A DNA stretch of 62,103 nucleotides from Paenibacillus sp. cl123 (GTDB lineage Bacteria > Bacillota > Bacilli > Paenibacillales > NBRC-103111): the NCBI RefSeq assembly GCF_900101595.1, contig NZ_FMYY01000033.1, positions 1 through 62,103 of the forward strand, given 5' to 3'. The translations under genes were made by a program, and so were the position numbers. The notes under the pieces were generated by a model. The model was not told the origin of the DNA. It did no database searches and saw nothing but the letters and a program-made list of their open reading frames with translations. Positions 26,170 to 35,500 of this stretch are shown here, piece after piece. Positions within the stretch are counted from its first letter, which is position 1; each line of letters starts with the position of its first letter.

Positions 26170-27783
26170 TTATTTGATCGTGGCGAACCATTCATTGGCT
26201 TCCTTCTCCAGTTGTTCGCCGCCCGATTTTTTCCACCTGGCCACAAACTCGTCGAAATAACTGATTGGCTTGTCGCCGGTGATAATGCTGATAAACGCTT
26301 CCTTCTCGATCTTCAGCAGCTCTTCCTTGTACTTGCTCTCGGAGGCGAGCGGCGTCAGCAGCGAATTGGAGATGCCGCCTACGTTGTATTGATTTTGATC
26401 AGCCCAGTCGAACCGGGGCTTCGCGCGCTTGATCGTAAATTCCTTGGGCTCGAACGGATTAAGCATCACGCCCATCTTCACTAGCATTTTGGCGTCCGCC
26501 CCGTTGATGAAGCCCGGGAAGCCGTTGTCCTTGTTGAACTCCCAATGCTTGCCCTGAATGCCGAAGATGCTGGTCAGGAAATCATCATACGACTTATTCA
26601 TGGCTTCCAGGTTTTGCAGCGCCTTGGCCATCTTGTCCGGCTCCTTCTCCAGCTGCTTCCCGAAGCCGATGAAGTTGCCGTTGACCTCATTGGGCGCGCT
26701 TACGCCCAGCTTGCCCTCAGGTCCTTTCGGCGGCAAGCCGTGCACCAGCTTATCGGCCAGCTCCGGCTTGATCTTCTTCAGCTCCAGATAGTTCTCCGAC
26801 TTGGAGTCGCCCGGATATAGCACCGGCTTCCATGTATAATATTCGCCGATGCTGGAGAAGCCGATGCGGCCGTTGAAGAAGGCGTGGGTGAATGCGTAAT
26901 AACCGCCCTGATTTTCACCGGTAATAAATTCGGGGTCGAGCACCTTGTCCTTGTACCACTTGCTGAGCATCGTCAGCGCCTGCTTCACTTCCGGCTGCAC
27001 CGACCCGTACACGAGCTTGCCGTCACGCTCCTGCCAAATTTCCGGCAAATAGCCGTACGCGCCGTAGACCGCCTGCATCCCAGTCTGCGACAAGCCATAC
27101 GTATCCTTCTTCCCGTTTTTGTCCGGATCATCATTGGCGAATTTGTACATCGCCTCTTCGAATTCCTGGATCGTTTCCGGCGTCTTCGTAATCCCGACAT
27201 TGTTCAGCCAAATGCCGTTCCAGACGATCGGCTTCCGGTTGCGGACAGCGTTCGGAATCGGGAGCCCGTACAGCTTGCTGCCTACCTTGCCGTACTTGAG
27301 TCCGTCCTTGACAGCCGTCTCATTAAGCTCCTTGTACAGATTGGGCGCGTTCTTCTTGACCATCTCTTCAGGAATTTCCGCCAGCAGATCCTGTTTCACA
27401 TATTTCTGAAGTCCCGTAAAGCCCTTCACAAACATCTGATCCGGAATTTCGCCGGAAGCAAACTTCAGGTTCAAAATTTCATCCCACTTGTTCGATTCAA
27501 TATTCCACACATCGTAATCGGTATTAAATTTGTCGCCGAAGTACTTGAGCATTTCCCCGTCCTTGTCGACAGGCACGACTGCGTTCAGAGCAACGGAAAT
27601 TTTGTACCGCTTGGCAGGATCAGGTATGGACTTGTCTGCGGCGGGCGCTGAAGTCTGGCCGCCCTGAGGCGTGGCCGTCTCCGGATTAACAGGCGCGTTC
27701 TGGCTGCAGCCCGTCAGCGCCACCCCCGTGGTGAGCGCTCCGGCGAGAAGGAAGGAAATCGGTTTATTGGCTAGCTTGAACAA
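26170..27783 (-). CDS. ABC transporter substrate-binding lipoprotein
   Basis: This 537-residue lipoprotein has a lipobox (VALTGC) and a Pro/Thr/Gln-rich tether, then an LplA-like binding fold with DPDKNGKKDTYGLS and a C-terminal WKKSGGEQLEKEANEW. AAAGGAGG directly touches a TTG at 27792; the TTG at 27783 is 9 nt away and is the better start. It delivers ligand to the permeases at 27855 and 28773. Its operon also holds a phosphodiesterase-like enzyme and a histidine phosphatase, suggesting a phosphorylated or phosphodiester-linked sugar (inference). Confidence 0.88.
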   Translation of the reverse strand: MFKLANKPISFLLAGALTTGVALTGCSQNAPVNPETATPQGGQTSAPAADKSIPDPAKRYKISVALNAVVPVDKDGEMLKYFGDKFNTDYDVWNIESNKWDEILNLKFASGEIPDQMFVKGFTGLQKYVKQDLLAEIPEEMVKKNAPNLYKELNETAVKDGLKYGKVGSKLYGLPIPNAVRNRKPIVWNGIWLNNVGITKTPETIQEFEEAMYKFANDDPDKNGKKDTYGLSQTGMQAVYGAYGYLPEIWQERDGKLVYGSVQPEVKQALTMLSKWYKDKVLDPEFITGENQGGYYAFTHAFFNGRIGFSSIGEYYTWKPVLYPGDSKSENYLELKKIKPELADKLVHGLPPKGPEGKLGVSAPNEVNGNFIGFGKQLEKEPDKMAKALQNLEAMNKSYDDFLTSIFGIQGKHWEFNKDNGFPGFINGADAKMLVKMGVMLNPFEPKEFTIKRAKPRFDWADQNQYNVGGISNSLLTPLASESKYKEELLKIEKEAFISIITGDKPISYFDEFVARWKKSGGEQLEKEANEWFATIK

Positions 27784-27854
27784 TGCGAACAACCTCCTTT
27801 TTGTATATGCGGTGCTTCTCTATAAGCAACCGGGCCAGACAAGCTCCCGGATTA

Positions 27855-28745
27855 CTAGCCTTTCAGCGAGCCAACCATAATTCCCTTGACGAAATGCTTC
27901 TGCACAAACGGATAGATCAGGATGATCGGAATCGTAGCGACCATGACCGTCGTCGCCTTGATCGTCTCCGGATTGGCTACCATGTCCTTGTCGTTCTCGA
28001 ACGCGTTGAGGTCCATCATATCCTTTGTGCCTTCCAGTACAATCCGCCGCAGCACGACCTGCAGCACATGCTTATTGGAATCGCTGATATAAATCATGCT
28101 GTCGAACCAGGCGTTCCAATGATGCACCGCCGTCCATAAGCTGAGCGTGGCGATAATCGGCATCGACAGCGGGATGACCAGGCTGAACAGGATGCGGACT
28201 TCGTTGGCGCCGTCGATCTTTGCCGATTCCTCCAGACTCTCCGGCAGCGACATGAAGAAGTTGCGCGCGATGATCATCTGGAACGTGTGAACGAGGCCCG
28301 GAATAATAAGCGCCCAGATGGAATTCATCATGCCGAGCTTCTTCACCAGCAGATACATCGGGATCAGGCCTCCGCTGAAAAACATCGTAAATACGATGAA
28401 CGCCGTCCAGAAATTGCGGTTGGGGAAATATTTTTTGGACAGCGGATAAGCCGTGAATATCGTAATCAGCACCGTGATCGCCGTGCCCAGCAGTGTCCTC
28501 AGCAGCGTATTGGCGAAGCCGGAGGCGATGAATTCGTTGGTCAGCACCTTCTCGTAGTTGCTCAGCGTCCACTTCGGCGGAATCAGATGAATCTGGCTGA
28601 ACGAAATATCGCCCGGACTGAAGGATAACGACAGCAGAAATAAAAACGGATAGATTGTAGCGACGCACAGCAAGGTCAGAAACACGATATTGCCCGCATC
28701 GAAGCACTTGCTAAGCAGCGATGTTCGAATCCGGCCCGTCTTCAT
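27855..28745 (-). CDS. Carbohydrate ABC transporter permease (LplC-like)
   Basis: This 296-residue permease has six hydrophobic segments, EAA loop LEESAKIDGANEVRILFSLVIPLS, and the terminal FVKGIMVGSLKG. AAAGGAGG precedes the ATG. It is the second gene of the operon and pairs with 28773. Confidence 0.92.
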   Translation of the reverse strand: MKTGRIRTSLLSKCFDAGNIVFLTLLCVATIYPFLFLLSLSFSPGDISFSQIHLIPPKWTLSNYEKVLTNEFIASGFANTLLRTLLGTAITVLITIFTAYPLSKKYFPNRNFWTAFIVFTMFFSGGLIPMYLLVKKLGMMNSIWALIIPGLVHTFQMIIARNFFMSLPESLEESAKIDGANEVRILFSLVIPLSMPIIATLSLWTAVHHWNAWFDSMIYISDSNKHVLQVVLRRIVLEGTKDMMDLNAFENDKDMVANPETIKATTVMVATIPIILIYPFVQKHFVKGIMVGSLKG

Positions 28746-28772
28746 AGCTCGCCCTCCTTTGCATAATATGGG

Positions 28773-29729
28773 TTACCATAGGCCGTAATCGTTGATGCGC
28801 TTGGCTATCGCGTTCGTCAGGACGACCAGCGTGAAGGCGACGATATTTTTGAACAGCCCGACAGCCGTAGCGAAGCTGTATTCCATGCCGACAAGCCCCT
28901 TGCGGTACGTATACGTGCTCAGCACGTCCCCGACGCTGTATACGGCAGAGTTATACATGTTGAACACCTGATCGAAGTCGTCGTTCACCAGCCGGCCTAC
29001 GGCGAAAATGAACATAATCGTAATGACCGGGGTCAAAGAAGGCAGCGTAATATAGATCGTATTCTGAAACCGGTTTGCCCCGTCGACCTTGGACGCTTCG
29101 TACAATTCGGGACTGATTGAAGTGAGCGCCGCCAGATAAACGATCGTCCCCCAGCCTACATCCTTCCAGATATCGGTGATGACCAGGACCGAACGGAACC
29201 AGGCCGGATCGGCCAGAAAATAAATCGGCTTCAGACCAAGCGATATCAGCACGACGTTAATCGGTCCGATCGAAGGCGATAGAAACTGGACGAACAGCCC
29301 TGCGATAATGACCCAAGAGAGGAAATGCGGCATGTAAGTGATCGTCTGGACCGCCCGTTTGAAAAAAACAAGCCGCACCTCGTTGAGCAGCAGCGCCAGC
29401 GCGATCGGCGCCGGAAAGCCGAAAATCAGCTTGTACGTGCTGATAATAATCGTGTTGCGGAATACTTCCCAGAAGCTGCCCAGCGTAAATAAGTCGCGGA
29501 AATGCATAAGTCCTACCCATTCGCTGCCCCAGATGCCCGCACTGAATTTGTAGTCCTTGAAGGCAATCAGCACTCCGTAGATCGGAACATAGTGAAAAAT
29601 AACGTAATAGAGCACCGCCGGCGCAAACATCAGAGCCAAATATTTATGTTTCCGGTAAGAAAACAGCAGCCCCTTCTTCTTTTGCGCCGGTACGGCGTAT
29701 CCCGCTTCATGGTTCGCCAACCGGCTCAT
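28773..29729 (-). CDS. Carbohydrate ABC transporter permease (LplB-like)
   Basis: This 318-residue permease has an EAA loop (LYEASKVDGANRFQNTIYITLPS) and the RINDYGLW end. AAGGGGTGG precedes the ATG. It opens the operon 29729 to 23796 (two permeases, binding protein, phosphodiesterase, histidine phosphatase). It is divergent from the membrane AraC regulator at 30069; the 339-bp spacer holds a short CCGCC/GGCGG hairpin and a TATACT but no promoter I can assign with confidence. Confidence 0.92.
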   Translation of the reverse strand: MSRLANHEAGYAVPAQKKKGLLFSYRKHKYLALMFAPAVLYYVIFHYVPIYGVLIAFKDYKFSAGIWGSEWVGLMHFRDLFTLGSFWEVFRNTIIISTYKLIFGFPAPIALALLLNEVRLVFFKRAVQTITYMPHFLSWVIIAGLFVQFLSPSIGPINVVLISLGLKPIYFLADPAWFRSVLVITDIWKDVGWGTIVYLAALTSISPELYEASKVDGANRFQNTIYITLPSLTPVITIMFIFAVGRLVNDDFDQVFNMYNSAVYSVGDVLSTYTYRKGLVGMEYSFATAVGLFKNIVAFTLVVLTNAIAKRINDYGLW

Positions 29730-30068
29730 TGTGTCTCGCCACCCCTTCGCATAGTTGTTGGATGCCGGCCCGCTCTCTGGCTTCTTGCCGGCGCCTCTTT
29801 ACCGTAAGGGAAGCAGCCGCCGGGCGTAAATACGAAAGATTCATGATCGTGTAAGAATGTGCGGATGGGGGAAATTTCGCAGGTTTGGCAGGCGCCGGAA
29901 TGGCTCTAACAAAATTTCACGATGATAGCAAATACCGATTTCTTCGTTCGCTGCGCGTTCCCGCCCTTGGCGGGATATGCTATACTTGTGTCAAATTCTT
30001 GTACGATCCGGTTGCATCGGCGCTGCGGGTATATAACGAGTATACAATACGGAGGGGACCCCGCTTAT

Positions 30069-32420
30069 ATGAGAATTATGGGAAGACTTGGTACCGTTTT
30101 CTTCAAGCTGGTCTTATCTTATGTCGTATTAATAGCGATCACGCTGGCCGTCGGCGTCATCTCTTATTTCTACTTCTCCTCCAGCTTCAATGAGCAGGTG
30201 GAGAAGGTCAATCAGCGTATCCTGAGTCATCTGAGCCAAACGATCGAAGACGATGTGATCGTCCTGGCGGAGAAAAGCTATTTGTCGATCATTACCGACG
30301 AGAAGCAGGGAAGCGTACTTCCGCTATTTTTCTTCGATCATCCCATCGCAGGCAACCACACGAAAATAAGCGAAATCCATCAGCAGCTGAAGGCCATGGT
30401 TGCGTCAAATTCCGCCATCATCGATTCGATCGGCATTTATTACAAAAACAATCAGATCGTCATCGCGTCGGACTCCGGCATTTCCTATCTGGATCAGCCC
30501 GTAACGATCAATCTCGACTGGCTGGAACGCGCTCGCAAGACCGCCCTGCTGCCGTGGGCCGAGACGAGAACTGTGCAGCCGAGCATCTACTCCGACTCCA
30601 GCGCTTCCGACATCCTTACCTTCGTCCGCCCTTATCCGTACACCTCCGACGAAAGCCGGATTAAAGGCTATATTGCCATTCATTTGAAAGAAGAGGCCAT
30701 CAGCAAGCTGCTTCGCTCCAATAACCCCGGCGACAAGAGCGAGATGCTTCTGCTGGCTGCGGACGGCCGGACGATCTCGCGAAGCGTCCCCGAGAAGCTG
30801 TACGAAAGCGAAGCGGATAAGCCGCATATCCGTGCCATTCTGCAAGCGGGCGATGCGCCGGACGGCTTCATCGAAGCGGTGGAGGACGTCAAAACGATGG
30901 TATCGTATATCAAAATTCCGTCTGCCCGGTGGAGTCTGGTCAGCCTGACGCCGGTGGACGAATTTTATAAAAACACGGTTCCCGTCCGCAACACGCTGAT
31001 CGTGATCTGTGTGATCGCGATTGCGGCCGGCTTGTTTATCTCCAATATGTTCACGCGCAATATGTACCGGCCGCTCAAGCAGATTACCCATACGGCCAGG
31101 CAGCTGTTCGGTGCAGGTCCGCTGCCGCATGAGAACGAATACAAGGTCATCGGCCACGCCATCGACAGCCTGTCCGTGAAGGTGACCGAGCTTGAGCAGA
31201 CGCTGCACGCAAACCTGCCTCTGATCAAGCATAATCTCGTGCTCGGCTTGCTGCACCGCAAGATCCGTACGGAGGAGGAGCTGGGGGCCAGGCTGGATAT
31301 GCTCGGTATGCAGTGGACCCAGGAGGCGTATTATGCCGTGACGTTCAAGCTGGAGGCCGCCGATATGGAGCATTTCCCGCTGGACAAAAGTCAATTCGTC
31401 AAGTACAACATCATCGAGCATATCGAGCGGCTCGGCGACGCGGAGCGGATGCTGCTGGCGATCGAGTTGTCCGAGCAGGAAATCTACGCCATCGTCGGCT
31501 GCAAGGCCCACGATATGAACGCCGTCATCGCACTGGCCGAGGAAGTGGCGGATTACGCCTCCTCCAGCTTCGCGATCAAAACTGTCGCAGCGATCGGCTC
31601 GATGGTCGATTCTCCGCTTGACCTGCACCTGTCCGTCAAGGAAGCCGTAGCGCTGCTGAAATATGTGTTTTTCCTGCCCGGGCAGCGGATTTATTACGGG
31701 ATCAAGCTGCTGCACCGGGAGTTCAGCGAGGAGGAGATGCCGGAGGAGGTGCTTGAGCGGTTCGCCGCCAGTCTGCGCTCCGGCAAACGGGAGCAGATCC
31801 AGGACATTGTCGCCGAATTCGTGCGGCTAACCCAGACCGGCGGCTATTCCGCCGATCATTGCCATCAGAGATGGCGCGAGCTGACCGGCGTCTACCGCAC
31901 CTTTCTGAAGGATATTCACATCCCGCCGGATACGATTCTGTGCGGCGAACTGCTCGAGCAGTTCAAGAACATCCGCGACATTGCCGGCTTCGAGCAGTGG
32001 CTGCTGCAGGCTATAGATACGGCGCTTGAGATGGTGGAGCTGCGCAGCGGCAATCGGACCAACGACATTATCGAGCGCGTCAAGAAATACATCCAGGCTC
32101 ATATCCGTTCCCCGCTGTCTCTGGATCTGCTCGCACATCACGTATCGCTGAGCCCGCGGTACTTGAGCAGGGTGTTCAAGGACGAGGTCGGCATGAACTT
32201 CACGGATTTCGTGACGAACCAGCGGATCGATAAAGCCAGCGAGCTGATTCTGACGACCGATCTGACCGTGGAGCAGATCGCCGATCAGGTCGGCTTCAAC
32301 AGCTCCGCTTATTTCATCAAAAAGTTCAAGGAATCGTACGGCGTCACTCCCAAAACGTATAAGCATAATTATATGTTGAGCGTGGAGGGAAAATCGGACG
32401 GCAAGCTGGAGGCGAATTAG
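30069..32420 (+). CDS. Membrane-bound AraC-family transcriptional regulator
   Basis: This 783-residue one-component sensor has a transmembrane helix at about 10-35, an extracellular sensing domain of about 250 residues, and a second helix (TLIVICVIAIAAGLFISNMF). A cytoplasmic linker follows, then an AraC DNA-binding domain in the last 100 residues (LDLLAHHVSLSPRYLSRVFKDEVG, VEQIADQVGFNSSAYFIKKFKESYGVTP). GGAGGGG lies about 11 nt before the ATG at 30069; an upstream in-frame extension has neither site nor membrane logic. It is divergent from the importer operon and probably activates it, and perhaps the S-layer phosphatase, on sensing the extracellular substrate (inference). Confidence 0.88.
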   Translation: MRIMGRLGTVFFKLVLSYVVLIAITLAVGVISYFYFSSSFNEQVEKVNQRILSHLSQTIEDDVIVLAEKSYLSIITDEKQGSVLPLFFFDHPIAGNHTKISEIHQQLKAMVASNSAIIDSIGIYYKNNQIVIASDSGISYLDQPVTINLDWLERARKTALLPWAETRTVQPSIYSDSSASDILTFVRPYPYTSDESRIKGYIAIHLKEEAISKLLRSNNPGDKSEMLLLAADGRTISRSVPEKLYESEADKPHIRAILQAGDAPDGFIEAVEDVKTMVSYIKIPSARWSLVSLTPVDEFYKNTVPVRNTLIVICVIAIAAGLFISNMFTRNMYRPLKQITHTARQLFGAGPLPHENEYKVIGHAIDSLSVKVTELEQTLHANLPLIKHNLVLGLLHRKIRTEEELGARLDMLGMQWTQEAYYAVTFKLEAADMEHFPLDKSQFVKYNIIEHIERLGDAERMLLAIELSEQEIYAIVGCKAHDMNAVIALAEEVADYASSSFAIKTVAAIGSMVDSPLDLHLSVKEAVALLKYVFFLPGQRIYYGIKLLHREFSEEEMPEEVLERFAASLRSGKREQIQDIVAEFVRLTQTGGYSADHCHQRWRELTGVYRTFLKDIHIPPDTILCGELLEQFKNIRDIAGFEQWLLQAIDTALEMVELRSGNRTNDIIERVKKYIQAHIRSPLSLDLLAHHVSLSPRYLSRVFKDEVGMNFTDFVTNQRIDKASELILTTDLTVEQIADQVGFNSSAYFIKKFKESYGVTPKTYKHNYMLSVEGKSDGKLEAN

Positions 32421-32499
32421 CCCGCAATTCCGGCTCCGGCCCCGCGCTTGCTCCTCATGGCTGCACTCCGCCGCCGTCGAAGGCTTCATATACGAAAGA

Positions 32500-32536
32500 G
32501 CCCCGTGGTTTCGCCTGTATAAGCGAAGCCCGGGGC
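32500..32536. terminator. Bidirectional terminator between convergent genes
   Basis: GCCCCGTGGTTTCGC and GCGAAGCCCGGGGC form a long near-perfect stem between the AraC regulator (+) and the S-layer protein (-), with short T stretches on both sides. Confidence 0.65.
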
Positions 32537-32553
32537 CTTCTTCATCCATCTGT

Positions 32554-35500
32554 CTAACCGTTAATAAATTGTACCGCCTGCAGCAGCCGCTTCAGCATGA
32601 CGGCCGCCTGAGCCCGGCTGGCGGGCTCTGCGGGGGCGAACCGCCCATCCGCCACGCCCCGGACAATACCGGCCTGTGATACTTGTGCCACAGCCTCCCT
32701 CGCCCAGCTGCTGATCGCAGCCTGATCAGAATAAGCTCCCAGAGCGGCTTCCGCTTCCACTTTTGTTTCCGTTTCCGCCTCCCCCGTAGCAGCCGCACGA
32801 TTCGCCTTACCGGCTGCACTCATCGCGCGCACAAGCATGACGGCCATCTCCTCGCGGGTAATGGCAGCGTTCGGATGGAAGCTGCCCTCAGCGTCGCCTT
32901 GGACGAGGCCCGCTGCGACTGCAGCTCCGACGGAGCCTGCGAACCAATCGGCGGAGGCGACATCGTCGAATGCCAGCGACTGAGCCGATTCGCCCAGTCC
33001 GAGACCTCGGGCGAGCAACGACGCGAACTCGGCGCGCGTGATGCTGCTGTCCGGGACAAATTCCGTGGCGGAGGCGCCGTTCACGAGCAGCTTGGACGCA
33101 AGCAGCTCCACATCCGCTTCCGCCCAGTGGCCGGCGATGTCGGCGAACGTTTTGCGAGCCGTGACCGCCATATAGACGCTGTTGCCTTGGCGCTTGGCCG
33201 TTATGACCGTCTGTCCGTCTCTCGAGACGAAAACGGCTGGAACGAAGGCATAGCCGCCCGCTGCCGGATCGAACCAGATGACGGAAGTGCGGGAAGGGTC
33301 AAGATAACCGGCAACCGTCAGCATGCGGTCCGCATAAGCTCCGAAGCTGTCCACCTTCACGGACCTGCCGTCCGCCGCCTCGACGGCTACGCTGAATTCA
33401 AGCGGATCGCTCAGCGGAGAAGCGCCTGCCGCTTGAACCTGCTTGAGATACGGCTGCGCTTCGGAGCCGCCAAGCTTCCGGATATTTACGCGAATGGTCA
33501 AATCCGCTTCTTCCGCTGCGAGCCGCTTGGCGATGTCCTTCACGTCGACGTGCTGCATCGGCAGTCGATACGCCGCTACATCGGTCTGTACTTGCAGCGT
33601 CATCTCGGAGCCCGCTTCGGCCCATGCCGCTGCCGGGAACCGTACCGATGCACCGGCTCCGCTATCCGGCACCTTCACATCAAGCAGCTTCAAGCCCGCG
33701 GCATGAAGCTGCTGCAGCTCCTGTCTCAGCTTCGCTTCATCCAGTTGAACGTCAGCCTGCTTCTCTGTGCCTGGCCGGACGCCTTCAGCCGCGTTCCCGG
33801 GCACCGGCGCTCCCGGGCCTGAAGGGCCTCCACCGGAGCCGCCGGATGAGCCGTCCGAGCCGGAGCCGCCCGAGCCGGAGCCGCCCGAGCCCGCCCCGGT
33901 GCCTGTCGATGCGGATGTTTCCGCTATGCGCTGCAGCCAGTAGACGCCCCACGGGAGTTCACCCCTTGCCGTCGAAACTGTCGTTACTCGTCTGGTCGCC
34001 GTTGTGCCGCCGAAGCTGAACGTCAACGTGTACTCTCCGGCCGGCATATCGAAATAATAGTGCAGCTGCCCTTCCACCACATTGCCGAATTGATCTGTCG
34101 CATCGGTGAGCGCATATCGGCCGACTGCCGTCTCACCCGGCGCTCCGCCGTACGCGGCTTCATACAGCACCGTCCCGTTCGCGGTCGACAGCTTGACCGA
34201 AGCAGCGGTCTTGGCCGACTGGCCGAGCGCGATTTCCCCGAAAATATGGTAGTTTGCGGCCGGCTGCCTCTCCGCTGCACGGAAGGCTGCATACGCTTCA
34301 TTCAGCTGATTCAGCCCTTCGTCAAGCTGAGCCTGCGTCGCGCCGATATGCTCGCTCAGAATGACGGCCCGGGTCAAGGCAGGCTTAAACGCCGCCTTGG
34401 CGTTCGGCTTGTATTGGCCGGCTTCCGGTCCTTCCACCGCGCTTTCATACGCCTTCTTGGCAGCGGCGAGCAGCTGCAGCAGCTGCTCCCGCGGCACCTG
34501 ATAAGTAACGAAGAGGACCTGGCGGGTTTCCCGGCCGCCCGACTCCGCCTCCGCGATGATCCGGTTTATACCTGGCGAGAGCGGGTGCGTCACGGCAAAG
34601 CCGCCTTGCCCGTCTGCAGCACCTACCGTCTTCTTGTTGAGCTTGATCGCAGCAAACGGAGCCGTGCTCCCTTCGATCAGCACGCTTCCCGCAGCCGCAT
34701 CCGTATCGTCCGACGCAGGAGAAGTCAGCGTCAGTCCCGGTCCGCGGTACGCCTCCTCCAGCACCTCTTCCGGTACCGATCCCGTTGCGCCCGCCGGACC
34801 TTCGATGCCTAGCAGCCTGCCGATCGCCTGTGCCATGTCGATATTGTAGACCGGCTTGTCATAGGTCATTTTCTTGATATATGCCCCGGACAATAAAGTA
34901 AAGATGCGCTGCGCCCCGTCATCCAGCGAATCGTGCTGGCCGTTGATATAGCGCTGCCTTGTCACGTTCGGATCGCCCGTTTTGAAGTGATACGGCGGCT
35001 TCGGCGAAAGCACCAGGTCCGCAAAATGCGCGGGCGTCCCTCTTTTCACAATATCTTCCTGATACAAATGATGACCATAATACACTTTCGCCCGGAAGCG
35101 CTCGACGATCTCATCCTGAACCGCCCGCTCCACCGGAATGCGGAACTTGATCTGCGCCTGCAGGCCGACAGTCGTGATGACGATCTCCGTCTCCGCCTTG
35201 GCCGACGTGCCTGCGGCAAATACGGTCTCCACCTTATAGGGCTCGCCGCGGAACTTCACGCCTACATCCGCGATCATCCGCTCGAGGTCGGCCAGACTGG
35301 TATACGTGCCGGGCAAATAAGGCTCCTCGAAGCGGTTGTTATCGGCTCCGAACTGTACCATGCCATGGTCGGTTGTGAGGACCACCGTCGTTTTATCATA
35401 AATGCCGCGGTCCTTGAGCGCCTGAACGATGCGGCCCAGCTGCTCATCGACGCGGATCACCGTGCGGGCGACATTGTCATAGTAATCGTCTACGTTAAGT

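Noticed and set aside
24622..26484. 620-codon plus-strand frame opposite the cytoplasmic phosphodiesterase
   Set aside because: Antisense shadow without ribosome site or recognisable motif.
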